Notes: generated by a model not told the origin, from the letters alone. A DNA stretch of 62,728 nucleotides from Pseudoselenomonas ruminantium (GCA_002373045.1 DFHU01000010.1:1-62728), one strand, 5' to 3'; numbered from the stretch's first letter, positions 1 through 8,535 are shown. Translations and numbers: made by a program.

Positions 1-1
1 G

Positions 2-421
2 GAAAAGGACGAGCAAAAGGAACAGCTGCTGGAACATCTGCGGGAGCTGGCAAAACATGACCCCACAAAGACCAATATCGTGGATATTACCAGTCTGGGG
101 CTCGTGGAAATCACGCGCAAAAAATCCCGGCAGAATTTAGACAGCATCATCTATAGTGAATGTCCCATCTGCCGCGGACGCGGGCGGGTGGAGTCGCCGG
201 AAACGGTGAGCATCCGCATCGCCGCAGATATTCGCCGCATGGAGCATAAATCCCATGCCGAAGACGGCTATGAAATCGAGGTTCATGAGACGGTGGCCGA
301 GGAACTTCGGCACAATCAGCTTTTGATGAATCTGGCAGCTGAATTTGCCATGGATATAAAAGTAAATGCCACACCGGGAATGCATCCGGAAAATTATGCC
401 ATCAATATGATGCGCATTTGA
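2..421 (+). CDS. rng: Ribonuclease G/E, C-terminal part (5' truncated by window)
   Basis: The frame is open from the first bases and ends at TGA 419-421. It carries the end of the RNase E/G catalytic region: an ITSLGLVEITRKK stretch followed by CPICRGRGR, the CPxCxGxG zinc-link motif by which RNase E/G subunits dimerise. These enzymes cut single-stranded RNA during 16S rRNA maturation and mRNA decay in the cytoplasm. About 139 codons are visible; the S1 domain and the catalytic aspartates would lie upstream of the window. A GTG-started secreted hydrolase follows after about 16 bases, so the two may be co-transcribed. The family call is secure; G versus E cannot be settled from the tail, though the short C-terminus without a scaffold favours the G type. 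Confidence 0.9.
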   Translation, partial: EKDEQKEQLLEHLRELAKHDPTKTNIVDITSLGLVEITRKKSRQNLDSIIYSECPICRGRGRVESPETVSIRIAADIRRMEHKSHAEDGYEIEVHETVAEELRHNQLLMNLAAEFAMDIKVNATPGMHPENYAINMMRI

Positions 422-437
422 CCGAGGGGGTTATTTG

Positions 438-1805
438 GTGACAGTGAAGAAAACACGCCTGTTGGCTGGCGTAATGGCTTTGATGACCGCAGTGACAATC
501 CATATGGGCAGTGTGCAGGCTGCTGATGGCAGTGGGGCTGTGCGGATAAAATTTGGGCAGACGGCGGTACAAACGCAGCCTGTGCCGTCTGAAAGCAAAG
601 GTCAGGAAGCTATGCCAATAAAAAATGTTCAATTGGTCTGGAAGGAAATTCCCAGCGCTGTGCGCTATCAGGTTGTTATCCTGAAGTCTGCTGAGGATAC
701 AGCAGCCAATATTGTCTTGACCTACAATCAGGTATATACCAATGGGGTAACGGTGGATTTGAGTTCTTTCGGTGCTGAGGCTGCCGGTTTTTATTGGAAG
801 GTCTGCCCGCTGGACTATAACGGAAATCCCGTGGGTAATCGCCATTTTTCCAAGCCGAAACCCATTACCGAGGGCGGGACGGTGAATGTGACAGCTCCTC
901 GTCCGACCACCCAGTTTGAACGCATGGATTATATGCCGCTCTATCCGGTTTTTTCCTGGATTCCTTACGGCAAGGCCAAACAGCATGAAGTAAAGGTTTA
1001 TCAGGTAACGGACCAGGGCGATAAACTCATCCGTACCCTGCAGGGCGGTGAATATGATGTTTATGAGGATGGCGGCTACACCCTGCCGGGAAAATATTAC
1101 TGGCAGGTGCGCTCGTTAGCCGCTGATGGCGGTCCGCTTAGCGGTTGGTCAGAAAAAAGCTATTTCACCGTGGAAAGCGGGAAAGCGCCGATTGCCGCGC
1201 TCGGGGACAGCATCACGCATGGCGGCGGTGCGATGTCCGTATCGCCGGGCTATCTGCTCTACGATTGGGAGTCGTATAGTCAGGTGCCGGTAAAGAATTT
1301 GGGTTTTAGCGGTAATACCACGGAGGCTATGCTCGAACGCTTTGAACGCGATGTACTGCCGGCTTCGCCGCGCGTGTTGGTGGTTATGGGCGGGGTAAAC
1401 GATTATCGTGCCGGTGTTTTTGGTGCCCAGACGGTAGCGAATTTGCAGGCCATCAAGGAAAAATGCGATGCTTATGGTATCATTGTCGTGTTTTTGACGC
1501 CAACACCCATCAATCCTACATTGATGGTCAGCCGGGCACAAATTGAACGCCCCCCCTATGACTGGCAGGTACATCAGCAGTATGTCAACGCTTGGATAAA
1601 ACGCCAGCAGTATCATGTGGATGTAGCGACAGCGCTGACGGATAGCCTGGGCAATCTGCGCTCGAATTATACGACCGATGGCCTGCATCCGGATTACTAT
1701 GGGAAGAAATATATTGGGGAACAGGTAGGCCGGTATTTACAGCTGCATTTTGCCTGGATTACCAATACATTGACCAAAAAGCCGATACCGACTTATAGCT
1801 ACTGA
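438..1805 (+). CDS. Secreted SGNH/GDSL-family hydrolase with fibronectin-like N-terminal repeats
   Basis: A 455-residue exported protein. GTG 438 is chosen because GAGGGGG ends seven bases upstream; a TTG at 435 is also in frame. The signal peptide is residues 1 to about 28, ending VQA-AD. Residues about 50-245 look like two beta-sandwich repeats, each with a WKEIP or YYWQVR type strand. The SGNH catalytic domain follows: block I ALGDSITHGGG (nucleophile Ser), a glycine block GFSGNT, block III MGGVNDYRAG, and block V DGLHPDYYG holding the Asp-His pair. The family removes acyl groups from lipids or polysaccharides; the substrate cannot be told here, but export suggests the cell surface. A strong terminator follows directly. 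Confidence 0.85.
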   Translation: MTVKKTRLLAGVMALMTAVTIHMGSVQAADGSGAVRIKFGQTAVQTQPVPSESKGQEAMPIKNVQLVWKEIPSAVRYQVVILKSAEDTAANIVLTYNQVYTNGVTVDLSSFGAEAAGFYWKVCPLDYNGNPVGNRHFSKPKPITEGGTVNVTAPRPTTQFERMDYMPLYPVFSWIPYGKAKQHEVKVYQVTDQGDKLIRTLQGGEYDVYEDGGYTLPGKYYWQVRSLAADGGPLSGWSEKSYFTVESGKAPIAALGDSITHGGGAMSVSPGYLLYDWESYSQVPVKNLGFSGNTTEAMLERFERDVLPASPRVLVVMGGVNDYRAGVFGAQTVANLQAIKEKCDAYGIIVVFLTPTPINPTLMVSRAQIERPPYDWQVHQQYVNAWIKRQQYHVDVATALTDSLGNLRSNYTTDGLHPDYYGKKYIGEQVGRYLQLHFAWITNTLTKKPIPTYSY

Positions 1806-1807
1806 TG

Positions 1808-1830
1808 AAAAGGCGCGTGAGCGCCTTTTT
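1808..1830 (+). terminator. Rho-independent terminator
   Basis: The stem AAAAGGCGC/GCGCCTTTT with a GTGA loop begins three bases after the hydrolase stop codon and runs into a T tract. It separates this unit from the LPP20/TPR gene. Confidence 0.9.
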
Positions 1831-1950
1831 GTCGTATGGTATGGGATTTTTAATCGAAATTTAATGACTTTGTCAAGAATATTGCTTAAAATAAGTAGTA
1901 TAATATACGATATAAATAATAGAAAACAATCATCGGGGAGTGTGAAGGCC

Positions 1951-2967
1951 ATGTGGAGAATAATATGGGGATTGGGGCTGGTATTTTCGTTTTTTTGGAT
2001 CAATGTGTGCTCAGCAGCCCCGCAGATGATAACGGCCAGCGGTGTATATGTGATGGGGGAAAACGATTCGCCCAAAATTGCGAAAGATGCTGCGCGGCAG
2101 GAAGCGATGCGGGCGGCTACAGAAAAAGCGGGGGTATATGTGGAGAGCTATTCCCGCACGCAGAATATGGAGCTGAGTGCCGATGAAGTGAAGGTTATTT
2201 CCGGTGCTGTACTGAAGGTCCTGCAGGAAAAAGCCGAGCCGGAATTAAAAGACGGGGTCTGGAAGTACAGCGTAACCTTGACCTGTGAAGTGGATACGGA
2301 TAATATTGACCTGAAAAATTTGCTGGAAAACCGCAATAAGCTGGAAAAATTACAACAGGAACGTGACGCCCTGAAAAAGCAGAATCAGGAGCTTTTGGAA
2401 AAGTACAAGCAGGCCAAGGGGCAGGAAAAGGAAAAAATTGGCACGGAACTCGAATCCCAGTACTCGCTGCAGGATGTCTTTGACCGCTGTGCGCGCTTTA
2501 TTCAGCAGGGAGAACAGCGGCGGGCCATCTTTGAACTGAACAAGGTCATAAACGATCGCAAGGTAACGGATAGCCCATTAGCTTATGCATATTATCTGCG
2601 GGGGCGTGCCTATTATGAACGCAATATGGACAATGAGGCCCTGACGGACTTTGCTGCGGCAGAAACAACGCCGCATAATGACAAAATCTATCCCGTTTGG
2701 CGCACCCATTACTATCAGGGATTGATTTATTCGGATAGAGAACAGTGGGAACGGGCTTATCGGGAACTTCAGGTGGCCTGGGATGCCTGCGGGCATCAGG
2801 ACGAGGAAATTGAGGAGGCTATGTTGCGGGCAAAACGTCACCTGCAGAGAGGAAATCCAGAGCCGCGCAGGCGGACACCGCATCAGAAAACCAAGGAAAC
2901 AGACTGGGAAAAAGTCGTTTCGGATGTGCTCATCGGCATTCTTCAAAAAGAAGCGGCAAATTGGTAG
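1951..2967 (+). CDS. Secreted LPP20/FlgT-N-like protein with coiled coil and TPR repeats
   Basis: A 338-residue exported protein. ATG 1951 is chosen for its GGGGAG at 1935-1940; an in-frame ATG at 1864 lies upstream of a TATAAT box (1899-1904) and would add an improbable N-terminus. Signal peptide ends around CSAAP. Residues about 25-120 form an LPP20/FlgT-N-like fold (ASGVYVMGEN, then A-rich helix, then GVYVESYSRTQNMELS). A charged coiled coil follows (ENRNKLEKLQQERDALKKQ), then TPR-like helices from about residue 170. It is clearly paralogous to the three genes at 25899, 26777 and 28508, with GxGxYxM and VYVxSYxxxxNMxxxxDEV shared. The function is unknown; such proteins are thought to be periplasmic or envelope factors. 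Confidence 0.75.
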   Translation: MWRIIWGLGLVFSFFWINVCSAAPQMITASGVYVMGENDSPKIAKDAARQEAMRAATEKAGVYVESYSRTQNMELSADEVKVISGAVLKVLQEKAEPELKDGVWKYSVTLTCEVDTDNIDLKNLLENRNKLEKLQQERDALKKQNQELLEKYKQAKGQEKEKIGTELESQYSLQDVFDRCARFIQQGEQRRAIFELNKVINDRKVTDSPLAYAYYLRGRAYYERNMDNEALTDFAAAETTPHNDKIYPVWRTHYYQGLIYSDREQWERAYRELQVAWDACGHQDEEIEEAMLRAKRHLQRGNPEPRRRTPHQKTKETDWEKVVSDVLIGILQKEAANW

Positions 2968-3056
2968 GAAATTTATTTGCAGAAGCTTGATTTTTTCGGA
3001 AAAACAAGGCAAAATATATAGCAGAGTTTTTTAGGTATACAAGGACGAATGAGTGT

Positions 3057-4097
3057 ATGCAAATATACCAGATGATGCAGACTGCAGTGCTGGTGGTGGA
3101 CGGCCGTGACGGCGACCGGATGCGGCTGCAACAGATACTTGAACCCCGTGTGCAGTTTAACGGGGTTCAAACCGGTGCTGAAGCACTGGATTATGCGAAA
3201 AAAAACGATATTGATTTGCTGCTGTTGGCGGTAAAGCTGCCCGATATGGATGGTTTTGAGCTTATGCGCACTTTGCGCAGGCAGCCGAAGTTCAAAGATT
3301 TGCCGATTATCATGCTGACTAGTGACCAGACGCAGAAGGCGGAAGCCGCTGTGGCTATGGCAGGTGGTACGGATATTATTCGCAAGCCGTTTATTCCGAT
3401 TATTGTAGTCAAAAAGGTGGAGCAGGTACTGGAGATGGAATACCTGCACCGCAATTTAAAGCAGGAAGTTCATCGGCAGACGCAGCTGGCAGAGGAGCGT
3501 CTGGCGGCCAGTGAGCGGCTCTTTGAAGAAACCGTGATGACTTTAGCAAAGACCATCGATGCGAAGGATGCCTATACGCGTGGTCACTCACAGCGGGTGG
3601 CAGCGTATGCCCGGCAGATAGCAGAAAAATTAGGCTGGCTTGAGGATGAGCAGCGCAAAATTTATTTTATGGGATTGTTGCATGACATCGGCAAAATCGG
3701 TGTTCCAGAGGCGATTATCAATAAGACTACCCGTTTGACGGATGTTGAGTATGGTCAGATAAAGCAGCATACGGTGATTGGCTCGGAGATTTTGGAATTG
3801 ATTGCCGAGTTCCCCGAACTGGCTGTGGGCGCTCGTTCCCATCATGAGCGTTATGATGGCAAGGGGTATCCGGATGGGTTTGCCGGCAGTCAGATTCCTG
3901 TGTATGCCCGGGTTATTGCCGTGGCTGATGCCTATGATGCCATGACATCACGTCGCAGTTATCGTGATGTACTGCCACAGGATGTAGTGCGTGGTGAAAT
4001 TGCCAAGGGACGCGGTACGCAGTTTGACCCGCAGTTTGCGGATATCATGCTGCAGATTATCGATGAAGATAGTGAGTATCTGCTGCATGAGCGGTGA
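3057..4097 (+). CDS. HD-GYP domain protein with degenerate receiver domain
   Basis: 346 residues. RBS AAGGACG lies nine bases before ATG. Residues about 9-125 are a CheY-like receiver and residues about 165-335 an HD-GYP phosphodiesterase that would hydrolyse cyclic di-GMP. All HD-GYP signatures are present: RGHSQRV, HDIGK, HTVIG, HHERYDGKGYP and ADAYDA. The receiver keeps the switch Thr and the RKPF lysine, but the phosphoacceptor position is Ala58 (LLAVKLPDMDG in place of the usual LLDV) and the acidic pair is D15-G16. It therefore cannot be phosphorylated in the usual way and may be constitutive or answer to a protein partner. No histidine kinase gene is adjacent. Confidence 0.9.
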   Translation: MQIYQMMQTAVLVVDGRDGDRMRLQQILEPRVQFNGVQTGAEALDYAKKNDIDLLLLAVKLPDMDGFELMRTLRRQPKFKDLPIIMLTSDQTQKAEAAVAMAGGTDIIRKPFIPIIVVKKVEQVLEMEYLHRNLKQEVHRQTQLAEERLAASERLFEETVMTLAKTIDAKDAYTRGHSQRVAAYARQIAEKLGWLEDEQRKIYFMGLLHDIGKIGVPEAIINKTTRLTDVEYGQIKQHTVIGSEILELIAEFPELAVGARSHHERYDGKGYPDGFAGSQIPVYARVIAVADAYDAMTSRRSYRDVLPQDVVRGEIAKGRGTQFDPQFADIMLQIIDEDSEYLLHER

Positions 4098-4236
4098 AAA
4101 TAAGACGAAACTGGTCGGTCAGCGGTCAGTTTCTTTTTTATCTGTTGTTCCTAATTTTGCTCCTGTACATAGGAGGATTATGGGATTTATTGTGGAATAA
4201 TAACAAAGAGTTAAATTTAGAAGGGGTGTTTCTTTT

Positions 4237-4806
4237 ATGAATCGTTGGGCAAAATTTTTTGCATGTGCATTGTTGGCAGCAGTAGTGACGGGAACCGGAG
4301 TTACTGCCAGCGCGATGAATATTACAGGAGTCAGTCAGGCTATGACCGTTGGGAGTAAGACGGTTACCGCCAGTGATGAAAAAGGAGACAAGGTAAAATT
4401 TGTCTCCGATGGGAAGATTCTGCGCTTGATGAGTGCAGACGGCACGAAGGACTTCCTGTCGTTTAACAGTTTTGATGGCATTTACAGCGGTGTGGATTAC
4501 AGCGTAAGAGCCATTGAAACTACTGACCCGACCATGCGTTTGTTTGAAATTGCCGCTACCCGTGAGGGCAAGAGCTGCGGTTATTGGCTGGTGGGCAACC
4601 ACATTGGCGGGGCCTGGACGACTTATGTGTCCTGGAACAGCTTTGCCAACTTGGGATTCCGTACCGACCGTTGGCATGACCTCAAGGCCACGATTGAAAA
4701 TCAGCAACTTGTGATTACCAGTTACAATGGCTATGGCAAAATGGACTGGCGTGCACAGGTATTCTGGAATGAACAGGATGGCTGGTTTGGTCTGAAAAGA
4801 TTTTAA
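4237..4806 (+). CDS. Small secreted protein of unknown function
   Basis: 189 residues; RBS AAGGGGTG sits eight bases before ATG. A clear signal peptide spans residues 1 to about 26 (ending ASAMN). The rest looks beta-rich without a recognised domain. The C-terminal half (YWLVGN, then TYVSWNSFANLGF, then VFWNEQDGWFGLKRF at the end) resembles the C-terminus of the secreted protein at 33944-34669 (MWLVGEANG, LFWDSAAQWFGIRLENF), so the two appear to be distant paralogues. An extracytoplasmic location is the only functional inference I can make. A tRNA promoter begins ten bases after the stop codon. Confidence 0.6.
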   Translation: MNRWAKFFACALLAAVVTGTGVTASAMNITGVSQAMTVGSKTVTASDEKGDKVKFVSDGKILRLMSADGTKDFLSFNSFDGIYSGVDYSVRAIETTDPTMRLFEIAATREGKSCGYWLVGNHIGGAWTTYVSWNSFANLGFRTDRWHDLKATIENQQLVITSYNGYGKMDWRAQVFWNEQDGWFGLKRF

Positions 4807-4814
4807 AAAAGTTA

Positions 4815-4844
4815 TTGACAAGAATGGCCACTCTCGTCTATAAT
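4815..4844 (+). promoter_or_regulatory. Sigma-70 promoter of the tRNA-Thr pair
   Basis: TTGACA (4815-4820) and TATAAT (4839-4844) are separated by 18 bases. The predicted start near 4851 would give a tRNA precursor with a leader of about 26 bases. Confidence 0.85.
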
Positions 4845-4869
4845 ATAGTCTGTCAGTCACGAGAGTGGC
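4827..4869. repeat. 11-bp perfect inverted repeat spanning the tRNA-Thr promoter -10 box
   Basis: GCCACTCTCGT (4827-4837) and ACGAGAGTGGC (4859-4869) are exact reverse complements 21 bases apart. The left arm lies between -35 and -10 and the right arm in the transcribed leader. It could be an operator for a dimeric regulator or a cruciform; it cannot be a simple RNA hairpin because the left arm is upstream of the start. Confidence 0.6.
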
Positions 4870-4876
4870 AGATGTT

Positions 4877-4952
4877 GCTGATTTAGCTCAGTTGGTAGAG
4901 CAGCTCATTCGTAATGAGCAGGTCGTAGGTTCGAATCCTATAATCAGCTCCA
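4877..4952 (+). tRNA. tRNA-Thr (anticodon CGT)
   Basis: The acceptor stem GCTGATT/AATCAGC, D stem GCTC/GAGC, anticodon stem GCTCA/TGAGC and T stem GTAGG/CCTAT all pair. The loop TTCGTAA gives anticodon CGT, reading ACG. CCA is encoded at 4950-4952. First of two identical copies. Confidence 0.93.
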
Positions 4953-4960
4953 TAAATATT

Positions 4961-5036
4961 GCTGATTTAGCTCAGTTGGTAGAGCAGCTCATTCGTAATG
5001 AGCAGGTCGTAGGTTCGAATCCTATAATCAGCTCCA
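4961..5036 (+). tRNA. tRNA-Thr (anticodon CGT), second identical copy
   Basis: Base-for-base identical to the copy at 4877-4952 with an eight-base spacer, giving an 84-bp tandem duplication. Both copies share one promoter and one terminator. Confidence 0.93.
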
Positions 5037-5047
5037 TTGAGATTCAG

Positions 5048-5073
5048 AGCTCCGCGGTTTGCGGGGCTTTTTT
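5048..5073 (+). terminator. Terminator of the tRNA-Thr operon
   Basis: AGCTCCGC/GCGGGGCT stem (one G-T pair) with loop GGTTT, then six T. It starts 12 bases after the second tRNA. Confidence 0.88.
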
Positions 5074-5093
5074 GCTGTGTTTACATCAATATG

Positions 5094-5185
5094 CTAAGGC
5101 GCCCGCCCCACTGGGAATAACTTTCTTTCGCTTAGACAGGCTTGTCAAACGCTACAGAAAGTCATCCCCAGTGGGGCGGGCTTAG
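5094..5185. repeat. Hairpin repeat family, copy A
   Basis: One long imperfect palindrome from CTAAG to CTTAG. The arms carry CCCGCCCCACTGGG and its complement. The conserved centre GCTTAGACAGGCTTGTC is followed by AAACGC, with inner stem GACA/TGTC. The copy lies between the convergent tRNA-Thr operon and the XRE gene. Other copies: B 8446, C 9142, D 23055, F-I 47230-47690. Confidence 0.85.
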
Positions 5186-5200
5186 TGCGTTTTGGGTGCA

Positions 5201-5533
5201 TTATTGTGGTGATTGGAAAAACAGTTTTACAACTGCAGTCAGTTTCCGGCGTTCCTCATCTGTGGGGGTGCGGCCAAAAATCTGGTAGTCGCCGTTTTGC
5301 AGGAAATGGGCGAGGTCGGGCAGGTGGTTGGTGTTTTTAGGCTGATGTCCCAGCAGGTAGTCGAGCGATACGGCAAAGTAATCGGCAATCTTTATCAGCA
5401 TTGCCATATCCGGTTCATTGACGCCACATTCATAACGGTTGTATGTGTTCGGTTTTATTTGCAGGGCTTCGGCGATTTCCTTTTGTTTTATGTCGGAATC
5501 TTCGCGCAGGGCACGCAGTCTCTTTGTAAACAT
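5201..5533 (-). CDS. XRE-family helix-turn-helix regulator
   Basis: 110 residues on the minus strand. ATG at 5533 is preceded by AAAAGGAG. Residues about 3-62 form a Cro/CI-type HTH: KRLRALREDSDIKQKEIAEAL, NTYNRYECGVNEPDM, then DYFAVSLDYLLG. A C-terminal tail of about 45 residues has no recognised domain. It is transcribed away from the MBOAT acyltransferase gene and is a plausible regulator of that pair or of itself; target sites cannot be named. Ordinary host-like codon use gives no sign of recent phage origin. Confidence 0.85.
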   Translation of the reverse strand: MFTKRLRALREDSDIKQKEIAEALQIKPNTYNRYECGVNEPDMAMLIKIADYFAVSLDYLLGHQPKNTNHLPDLAHFLQNGDYQIFGRTPTDEERRKLTAVVKLFFQSPQ

Positions 5534-5684
5534 CGGTAAAACTCCTTTTGCCTTTTAGTTTAGCAAAGAAGGCGTTTTATGCTTATTAAAGTGACGAAAA
5601 AGGAATTTACACATTGAAAAATACTAAAATATGAATATAATAATATTGGAGTGATAAAAAAGAGATTTTTGGGAGGCGTTTTAC

Positions 5685-7058
5685 TTGGTATTTTCATCCA
5701 CGGTATTTTTGTTTCTGTTTTTACCGTTGACTTTATGTATCTATTACAATCCCTGGCTGACGGGGCGGCGGTTTCGCAATGTGTTTTTGCTGCTGGTGAG
5801 CCTCTTTTTTTATGCGTGGGGTGAGCCGGTATTTGTGTCCTTGATGGTCATTTCCATTGTTGTGGCGTTTTTTGTCGGGCAGCATTTGCATGATGAAAAA
5901 CGTAAATATTGGTTAGGTGCGGGTGTGACTTTCCATGTGGGCCTGCTCTTTGTCTTTAAGTATCTGACCTTTGTTCTTGGTCAGCTTGGACTGCTGGTAG
6001 GAAGTTTGGAAGGCTTTGCCATCGCCTTGCCCATTGGCATTTCTTTTTTCACCTTTCAGCTGTTGTCCTATCTTTTTGATGTGTACTATGACAAGGCAAA
6101 GGCGCAGGATAATATTTTGAATTTGGGACTGTATGTAGCGCTATTTCCACAGCTGATTGCCGGACCGATTGTGCGTTATGATGCGATTGCCGCTGAGATT
6201 ACGGCACGCAAAGAAAACCTCACGGATTTTTCCGAGGGGATGATGCGGTTTATCTATGGCTTGGCGAAAAAGGTGCTGATTGCCAATTATATGGGACAGC
6301 TGGCGGATACAATCTTTGCTATGGACGGCAGTTTATCCGTAGGAACGGCATGGCTTGGTGCTATTGCCTATACTTTGCAGATTTACTTTGACTTCTCCGG
6401 TTACTCGGATATGGCTATTGGTTTGGGGCGGATGTTCGGTTTCCATTTTGCCGAGAACTTCAACTATCCCTATATTGCCAAAAGTGCTACGGAATTTTGG
6501 CGGCGGTGGCATATCTCCCTTGGTTCATGGTTTCGGGATTACGTTTATATTCCTTTGGGGGGCAACCGCTGTTCTAAACTAAGGTGGGTGCTTAATCTCT
6601 TTGCGGTGTGGGCGCTTACCGGTATTTGGCATGGGGCGAACTATACCTTCCTTGCCTGGGGATTATTTTACTTTGCCTTGCTGATGGTCGAAAAATTTAC
6701 CCGTCTGCCAGAAAAGTTGGGGTTCTTTGCCCATATCTATGCCATGGTGGCTGTGATGGTCGGCTGGGTGATGTTTCGCTCGGAAAACTTGGGCGCAGGA
6801 CTTAACTATATCGGCATGATGTTCGGTGCGGGCAGTTTGGGGCTGACGGATGACTACTTCTGGCTTTATTGGGGACAAACGTACAGCGTGCTAATAGCGG
6901 GCATGATTCTTTCCATGCCAGTATTACCATGGCTCAAAAAGAACGGTGGCAGATTGGTGGAAAATATTGAACCTGTGGCGGCGTTGGGCTTGTTTGTGCT
7001 GACTTTGGTGGTGGCAGTAAGCTCCAGCTATAATCCGTTCATTTACTTTAATTTCTAA
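5685..7058 (+). CDS. MBOAT-family membrane O-acyltransferase (AlgI/DltB-like)
   Basis: 457 residues. TTG 5685 is the start, with GGGAGG eight bases upstream, and gives the typical MVFSSTVFLFLFLPLTL opening. There are about ten to twelve membrane helices. Family marks are FWRRWHISLGSWFRDYVYIPLGGNR and the catalytic-histidine segment GIWHGANYTFLAWGLFY near residue 317. MBOAT proteins pass acetyl groups across the inner membrane to an SGNH/DHHW partner that modifies a surface polysaccharide. The gene just downstream encodes such a partner, spaced by 12 bases, which makes an exopolysaccharide or cell-wall O-acetylation role likely. The polymer is not identifiable here. Confidence 0.92.
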   Translation: MVFSSTVFLFLFLPLTLCIYYNPWLTGRRFRNVFLLLVSLFFYAWGEPVFVSLMVISIVVAFFVGQHLHDEKRKYWLGAGVTFHVGLLFVFKYLTFVLGQLGLLVGSLEGFAIALPIGISFFTFQLLSYLFDVYYDKAKAQDNILNLGLYVALFPQLIAGPIVRYDAIAAEITARKENLTDFSEGMMRFIYGLAKKVLIANYMGQLADTIFAMDGSLSVGTAWLGAIAYTLQIYFDFSGYSDMAIGLGRMFGFHFAENFNYPYIAKSATEFWRRWHISLGSWFRDYVYIPLGGNRCSKLRWVLNLFAVWALTGIWHGANYTFLAWGLFYFALLMVEKFTRLPEKLGFFAHIYAMVAVMVGWVMFRSENLGAGLNYIGMMFGAGSLGLTDDYFWLYWGQTYSVLIAGMILSMPVLPWLKKNGGRLVENIEPVAALGLFVLTLVVAVSSSYNPFIYFNF

Positions 7059-7070
7059 GGGGGAGCAGGG

Positions 7071-8435
7071 ATGCGAAAGTTGGATAGACGGCAGGGATTA
7101 ATGCTCTGCGCGGCAGGCTTATTGATGGTCGTGATGCTGACGGTGTTTGTGCGGTTGGGAACAACGCATATACTGGTTAAACGAGTGCATATGGATAACT
7201 TCATTACACAGACCGTTTTATGCGGTAGTGAGGATTTGCAAAAAATCAAAAAGTCTGAGGACGAAAGTGTAAAAATCGAATGGGAGAAAGCCTATCCTTT
7301 TGCCGATATCGACCGCGTGAAGAAGCGGGAATGGCTGTTGGCACAAAAGATAGAGAAGAAAGCGGAAAATATCGAAAAAAGAATTGACGAATGGACAGGA
7401 AAAAAATTACTGGGCTATTACAAACTGGCAGAAGCTGGGCGCGGATATGCGGATGGAATTGGCTGGGGACTAATCAGACCAGATAAAGATGCATTGTTGC
7501 CGTTTGGGGATGGAGCGTGGACTTTCGTATATCCCCGGGACAAGGATGCCATTCAGGAAAAGTCTGCATCACTGTTTGATTTAGCGCAAACCGTAGCAGA
7601 AAATGGTGGGCAATTCCTGTATATTCAAGCCCCTTTTAAAGTAGACCCTTATGGGGATTTAGCGGTTAATGGCAGGTTCGACTTTTCCAATCAGAATTGT
7701 GATGATTTACTGGAACAGCTGCAGGCACATGGAATAGCAACTTTGGACTTGCGGCAGGACTTGCACCGTTGGGCGCAGGCAGAACATAGCAGTTATCATG
7801 ATTACTTCTTCCGCACAGACCATCATTGGAAACCGGAAACTGCCTTGCGGGCAGCGAAAGTGGTAGGGGACAAACTGCGGGAGTATGATATTCCTGTGGA
7901 TGACAGCCATTATGATTTACAGCAGTTTGATGTGGAAGTTTTGCCGGATTATTTCTTAGGCAGTCAGGGGAAAAGAGCTACATTGTCCAGAGCAACACCG
8001 GACGATTTTTCGATATTGCATCCGAAGTTCCCCACAGAAATCACGTTGGATATTCCTGAGAAAAATATTCATGATAGTGGGGATTTTGAACTGGTCTATG
8101 ATAAGAAACATGTGGAGCGGTGTGATTATTATAATCTGAATCCCTATGCTATGTATGGCTATGGTGATATGCAGGTCATGGATATCGAAAATCTGCTGAT
8201 GCCGCCAACGGATAAGAAGGTGCTGCTCATCAAGGATTCCTTTTGCGATACCATGGCACCTATGCTGTCATTGGGGATTCGTAACTTGATGACTCTTGAT
8301 GTGCGGCATTTTACCGGTAGTGTAAAAAACTATATTGCTGTGCATAAGCCCGAGGTGGTGATTGTGATGTATACGGGGTCGCTATCCGGTAGGATTGACT
8401 GGTCAAGCCACAAGGATAAATTTGATTTCCGCTAG
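7071..8435 (+). CDS. DHHW/AlgJ-AlgX-like acetyltransferase partner of MBOAT
   Basis: 454 residues, ATG 7071 with GGGGGAG upstream. A single N-terminal membrane anchor (about residues 11-30) leads to an extracytoplasmic region. The DHHW signature appears in FFRTDHHWKPETA and the Ser-containing block in LLIKDSFCDTM, together forming the SGNH-like catalytic set of AlgX/AlgJ relatives. In such systems the MBOAT protein supplies acetyl and this protein transfers it to the polysaccharide outside the membrane. It is translationally close to the MBOAT gene. The stop codon is followed ten bases later by hairpin repeat B, and the last codons are duplicated again at 9122. Confidence 0.85.
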   Translation: MRKLDRRQGLMLCAAGLLMVVMLTVFVRLGTTHILVKRVHMDNFITQTVLCGSEDLQKIKKSEDESVKIEWEKAYPFADIDRVKKREWLLAQKIEKKAENIEKRIDEWTGKKLLGYYKLAEAGRGYADGIGWGLIRPDKDALLPFGDGAWTFVYPRDKDAIQEKSASLFDLAQTVAENGGQFLYIQAPFKVDPYGDLAVNGRFDFSNQNCDDLLEQLQAHGIATLDLRQDLHRWAQAEHSSYHDYFFRTDHHWKPETALRAAKVVGDKLREYDIPVDDSHYDLQQFDVEVLPDYFLGSQGKRATLSRATPDDFSILHPKFPTEITLDIPEKNIHDSGDFELVYDKKHVERCDYYNLNPYAMYGYGDMQVMDIENLLMPPTDKKVLLIKDSFCDTMAPMLSLGIRNLMTLDVRHFTGSVKNYIAVHKPEVVIVMYTGSLSGRIDWSSHKDKFDFR

Positions 8436-8445
8436 AACAAAGCAT

Positions 8446-8535
8446 TAAGCCGAGGGGGCAGATAATGTTTTTCCGATGCGTTTGGCAAGCCTGCCTAAGC
8501 AAAGGAAAAATATTATCTGCCCCCTCGGCGTCTTA
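8446..8535. repeat. Hairpin repeat family, copy B
   Basis: The arms are nearly perfect complements over 26 bases, including CCGAGGGGGCAGATAAT; the one mismatch is a G-T pair. The centre is in reverse orientation and reads GGCAAGCCTGCC, so the inner stem is GGCA/TGCC where copy A has GACA/TGTC. It begins ten bases after the DHHW gene stop and may act as its terminator or 3' stabiliser. Confidence 0.85.

Noticed and set aside
1870..1904. Promoter TTGTCA/TATAAT before the 1951 gene
   Set aside because: The spacing of 23 bases is too long; the TATAAT may be real but no proper -35 box is visible.
1864..1950. Longer N-terminus for the LPP20/TPR protein from ATG 1864
   Set aside because: It would include the TATAAT region, has no ribosome binding site, and would bury the signal peptide that begins at 1951.
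4865..5185. 106-codon frame across the tRNA-Thr pair
   Set aside because: The repeated protein segment is only the translation of two identical tRNA genes.
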